64,000 bases of DNA from Fimbriimonadia bacterium (GTDB taxonomy: Bacteria; Armatimonadota; Fimbriimonadia; Fimbriimonadales; GBS-DC), in contig JAHCHP010000014.1 of assembly GCA_026129765.1 (NCBI GenBank), positions 32,949 through 96,948 on the forward strand. The letters are read 5' to 3'. The notes beneath the pieces are model-generated. The model saw nothing but the letters and a program-made list of their open reading frames with translations, was not told the DNA's origin and made no database searches. Of this stretch, positions 62,096-64,000 are shown piece by piece. Positions within the stretch are counted from its first letter, which is position 1. Every line of letters starts with the position of its first letter. The position numbers and the translations under genes were made by a program.

Positions 62096-62116
62096 GTCAG
62101 CACCTCCTGTCTGACA
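62095..62116 (-). promoter_or_regulatory. Hairpin presenting the ribosome site of the NlpC/P60 gene
   Basis: In the mRNA, UGUCAG and CUGACA pair (6 bp) and leave a 10-base loop with AGGAGGUG; the start-codon A is the last base of the stem. This could tune translation. A perfect CTGTC-T-GACAG palindrome (62107-62117) overlaps it at DNA level. Confidence 0.35.
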
Positions 62117-62137
62117 GTTATTTATTATGGCTCTTAA

Positions 62138-62166
62138 AGTATACACCATTATCACGCTTTTGTCAA
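62138..62166 (-). promoter_or_regulatory. Consensus promoter of the NlpC/P60 gene
   Basis: On the minus strand TTGACA (62161-62166), 17 bases, TATACT (62138-62143). Transcription would start about 36 bases before the ATG at 62095. A strong promoter. Confidence 0.85.
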
Positions 62167-62292
62167 GAGTGAAAATCCGTCTACTCTTTTTCGCTAAGTT
62201 CACTAAAATCTTACAGATTCCTTCTTAGTCATTGAAAACTTTTCAGAGACCGTCAAGCCGGTGAGGGTATTTAACATGACGAGCAAAGAAGG

Positions 62293-62340
62293 CTTTCTTT
62301 TCATATCCTAAAAAATTTCTTAAGGATATTGAAAAGAAAG
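62293..62340. repeat. Long inverted repeat downstream of the E1 gene
   Basis: Arms 62293-62309 and 62323-62340 pair over 17 bp with one bulged base; the loop contains a T6/A6 run. It lies 44 bases after the stop of the E1 gene, so it may end or stabilise that message. No outer T-run, so the terminator role is uncertain. Confidence 0.45.
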
Positions 62341-62383
62341 CTTCAAATTGAAAAAGTCTTGAGAAACGAAACAGGGACAACTC

Positions 62384-64000
62384 TCAATGCAGCCAAGCGC
62401 GAATCGCCTGCACAATCGAATCCCGGTTCGGCACGACTGCATCCTCCAACGGCTCGCTCATCGGAATCGGACAGTCCGCGCCAGACAAAAGCAGTGGTTT
62501 CGCGTCCAAGTAATCGAAGCCGGTGTAGCCATTCTCAAACTCATAATCCATCACTTGTCGCATGATTTCGCCCGCCACGCCGCATACAGGAAAACCTTCC
62601 GACACGATCACTAACCTGCCCGTCTTCTTCACCGACTCTGCGATGGTTCGCGTGTCCAGCGGCTTCAAAGTGCGCGGGTCGATCACCTCTGCCCGGATAC
62701 CCTCCTGCTCTTCTAAGCACCAAGCGGCATCCAACGCATTATGAACCTGACGACTATAAGACACCAGTGTCAGATCAGACCCCGCTTTCTTAATGTCTGC
62801 CACTCCCAAAGGCAGCAGGTACTCCTCTTCCGGCACCGGTCCCATCACGCCCGAATAAAGCAGCTTATGCTCCAAAAAGACCACCGGGTTCAAGTCGCGA
62901 ATCGCCGCCTTCAGCAAGCCTTTCGCATCGAAGGGGGTACTGGGCATCACCACATATAATCCAGGAAAATGCATCATAAAGGCTTCCATGCTCTCCGAAT
63001 GATGCGCCGCGATACAACGCCCCACACCGCCTTGCGAACGATAGACCACCGGCACTTGGGTCTTCCCGCCAAACATATAGCGGTTATACGCCGCATTGTG
63101 GATAATCTGGTCCGAGCCAAGCGTCAAAAAGTCGGCATACTGAAACTCCACCACCGGACGCGCGCCTCGCATCGCCGCGCCTGCGCCAATCCCCGCGATT
63201 CCCAATTCTGAAATCGGCGTATCGATAACCCGGTCCGCGCCAAACTCTTCAAACAGACCGCGAGTTACCGCATACGCGCCGCCATAAAGACCGATGTCTT
63301 CACCCATCGTAAACAAGCGCGGGTCAGATAGCATCTCTTCGCGCATTGCCATATTCAACGCCTCATTGTAGAATCGAATCGGAATTCCATACTTCTGCTC
63401 TAAGGCTTGCGCCTGTTCCCGACTCAACTTGGGCATTGCGCCTTTGGGTGTTTTACCTGCTGCCTCGCGCGCCATGTGCCGGATTTCTTCTTCGATGGGG
63501 CGCACGCGCTGCAACAAATGGCGTTCCTGTTCTTTTTCTTGCTGCCATTGTTCGGGGTCTTTGGGAACATAAATATACTCGGTCAATTCTTCCACCGGCG
63601 GAAAAGGGCTGTTCGTTGCGAACTCGATAGCGCGGTCAATCGTCTCTTTCCCGTGCTGAGCAATCTCATCCAGCTCCTGCTCTGTCGCCAGACCAGCCTC
63701 CATCAAATGACCACGCAAGACGCGTATGGGGTCTCGCTCGCGCCACGCAGCCACCTCTTCTTTCGAGCGGTAGCGTTGCTGATCACTCATAGAGTGACCC
63801 ATATAGCGGTAAGTGTGCGCTTCAATCAGAGTCGGTCCTTCCCCGTTTCGCGCCCGCTCAACCGCTTGCTCCACAACGCGCTTCATCTCGAATACATCCA
63901 TCCCGTCCACTTCCACGCCCGGCAGTCCATAGGCGGGAGCGCGTTCCGCAATGGTCGCCACCGGACTGCCGATGTGCGCCTCCGGCACGGAGCGATCATG
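62384..64000 (-). CDS. Fused alpha-beta E1 component of a 2-oxoacid dehydrogenase (3' part)
   Basis: The gene enters the window from the right edge; the visible 538 codons are the end of the alpha part and all of the beta part. The alpha end has YGLPGVEVDGMDVFEMKRVV, GPTLIEAHTYRYMGHSMSD and the usual RDPI. A Glu/Gln/Arg-rich linker of about 60 residues (near 63.4-63.6 kb) joins to the beta part: NEALNMAMREEMLSDPRLFT, MGEDIGLYGGAYAVTRGLFE, RVIDTPISELGIAGIGAGAA, RSQGGVGRCIAAHHSESMEA, and LSGADCPIPMSEPLEDAVVP. The enzyme decarboxylates pyruvate or a branched-chain 2-oxoacid with thiamine diphosphate. Separate alpha and beta genes are more usual. The cofactor-binding half of alpha lies outside. 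Confidence 0.92.
   Translation of the reverse strand, partial: HDRSVPEAHIGSPVATIAERAPAYGLPGVEVDGMDVFEMKRVVEQAVERARNGEGPTLIEAHTYRYMGHSMSDQQRYRSKEEVAAWRERDPIRVLRGHLMEAGLATEQELDEIAQHGKETIDRAIEFATNSPFPPVEELTEYIYVPKDPEQWQQEKEQERHLLQRVRPIEEEIRHMAREAAGKTPKGAMPKLSREQAQALEQKYGIPIRFYNEALNMAMREEMLSDPRLFTMGEDIGLYGGAYAVTRGLFEEFGADRVIDTPISELGIAGIGAGAAMRGARPVVEFQYADFLTLGSDQIIHNAAYNRYMFGGKTQVPVVYRSQGGVGRCIAAHHSESMEAFMMHFPGLYVVMPSTPFDAKGLLKAAIRDLNPVVFLEHKLLYSGVMGPVPEEEYLLPLGVADIKKAGSDLTLVSYSRQVHNALDAAWCLEEQEGIRAEVIDPRTLKPLDTRTIAESVKKTGRLVIVSEGFPVCGVAGEIMRQVMDYEFENGYTGFDYLDAKPLLLSGADCPIPMSEPLEDAVVPNRDSIVQAIRAWLH

Overview
This window most likely comes from a diderm bacterium of the Armatimonadota. The best clues are a pseudopilin whose N-terminus reads KGFTLVEL followed by AAIIFPVFGTAREQAR and SNLKQ, a small exported protein with a PEP-CTERM tail, a secretin, flagellar export genes, and a 3-keto-disaccharide hydrolase (DUF1080) protein. 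No rRNA or tRNA was found, so the phylum call is an inference. Base composition is moderately GC-rich, with more AT-rich islands around the Rhs tips.

Region 1 (1-23200, minus strand) is one long type IV pilus / pseudopilus gene set. Read in transcription order from a sigma-70-type promoter at about 23.2 kb, it encodes a DUF1559-like pseudopilin, three very large PilV/PilW/PilX-like minor pseudopilins, two giant exported beta-propeller proteins (1585 and 2107 aa), PilM, PilN, PilO, a PilP-like protein and the start of the secretin PilQ. The two giants sit where PilY1 tip adhesins usually sit relative to minor pilins, and carry EF-hand-like loops. PilN, PilO and the PilP-like protein carry Gly/Met/Pro-rich segments, and PilM carries a Pro/Ala-rich insert.

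Region 2 (23.2-40.8 kb) is mixed housekeeping and motility. It holds an exported esterase, a short nuoH-nuoJ-nuoK set without nuoI, an Rpn-family nuclease with an internal tandem repeat, the flagellar run fliM-N-O-P-Q-R-flhB (minus strand, FlhB with NPVT instead of NPTH), def-fmt, a two-domain DUF1080 protein, a HAD phosphatase, a methyltransferase, and hslU-dprA-like-glycosyltransferase with overlapping ends.

Region 3 (40.9-48.7 kb) starts with a PEP-CTERM protein closed by a strong terminator. An Rhs polymorphic-toxin-like locus follows on the minus strand: a full Rhs protein with its own tip, a TPR gene, a second orphan Rhs core-plus-tip fragment, and a membrane-anchored gene abutting it. 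A G10 tract near the Rhs start would act as an on/off switch if its length varies. A small unknown gene and a repeat-rich island close the region.

Region 4 (48.7-64 kb) holds a J-domain membrane protein, a SPOR-domain protein, a TPR-CHAT protease with an intact His/Cys dyad, folD, a second repeat island that shares modules with the first in opposite orientation, a yqiJ-yqiK (flotillin) pair, prmC, a membrane-anchored protein of unknown role, a large exported NlpC/P60 protein, and the 3' part of a fused alpha-beta 2-oxoacid dehydrogenase E1.

Several plus-strand genes (nuoH, def, a HAD gene, folD, prmC) have a -10-like hexamer only 7-10 nt before the start codon and no Shine-Dalgarno sequence, which suggests leaderless mRNAs. 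Other genes have strong Shine-Dalgarno sites, so both modes seem to be used.
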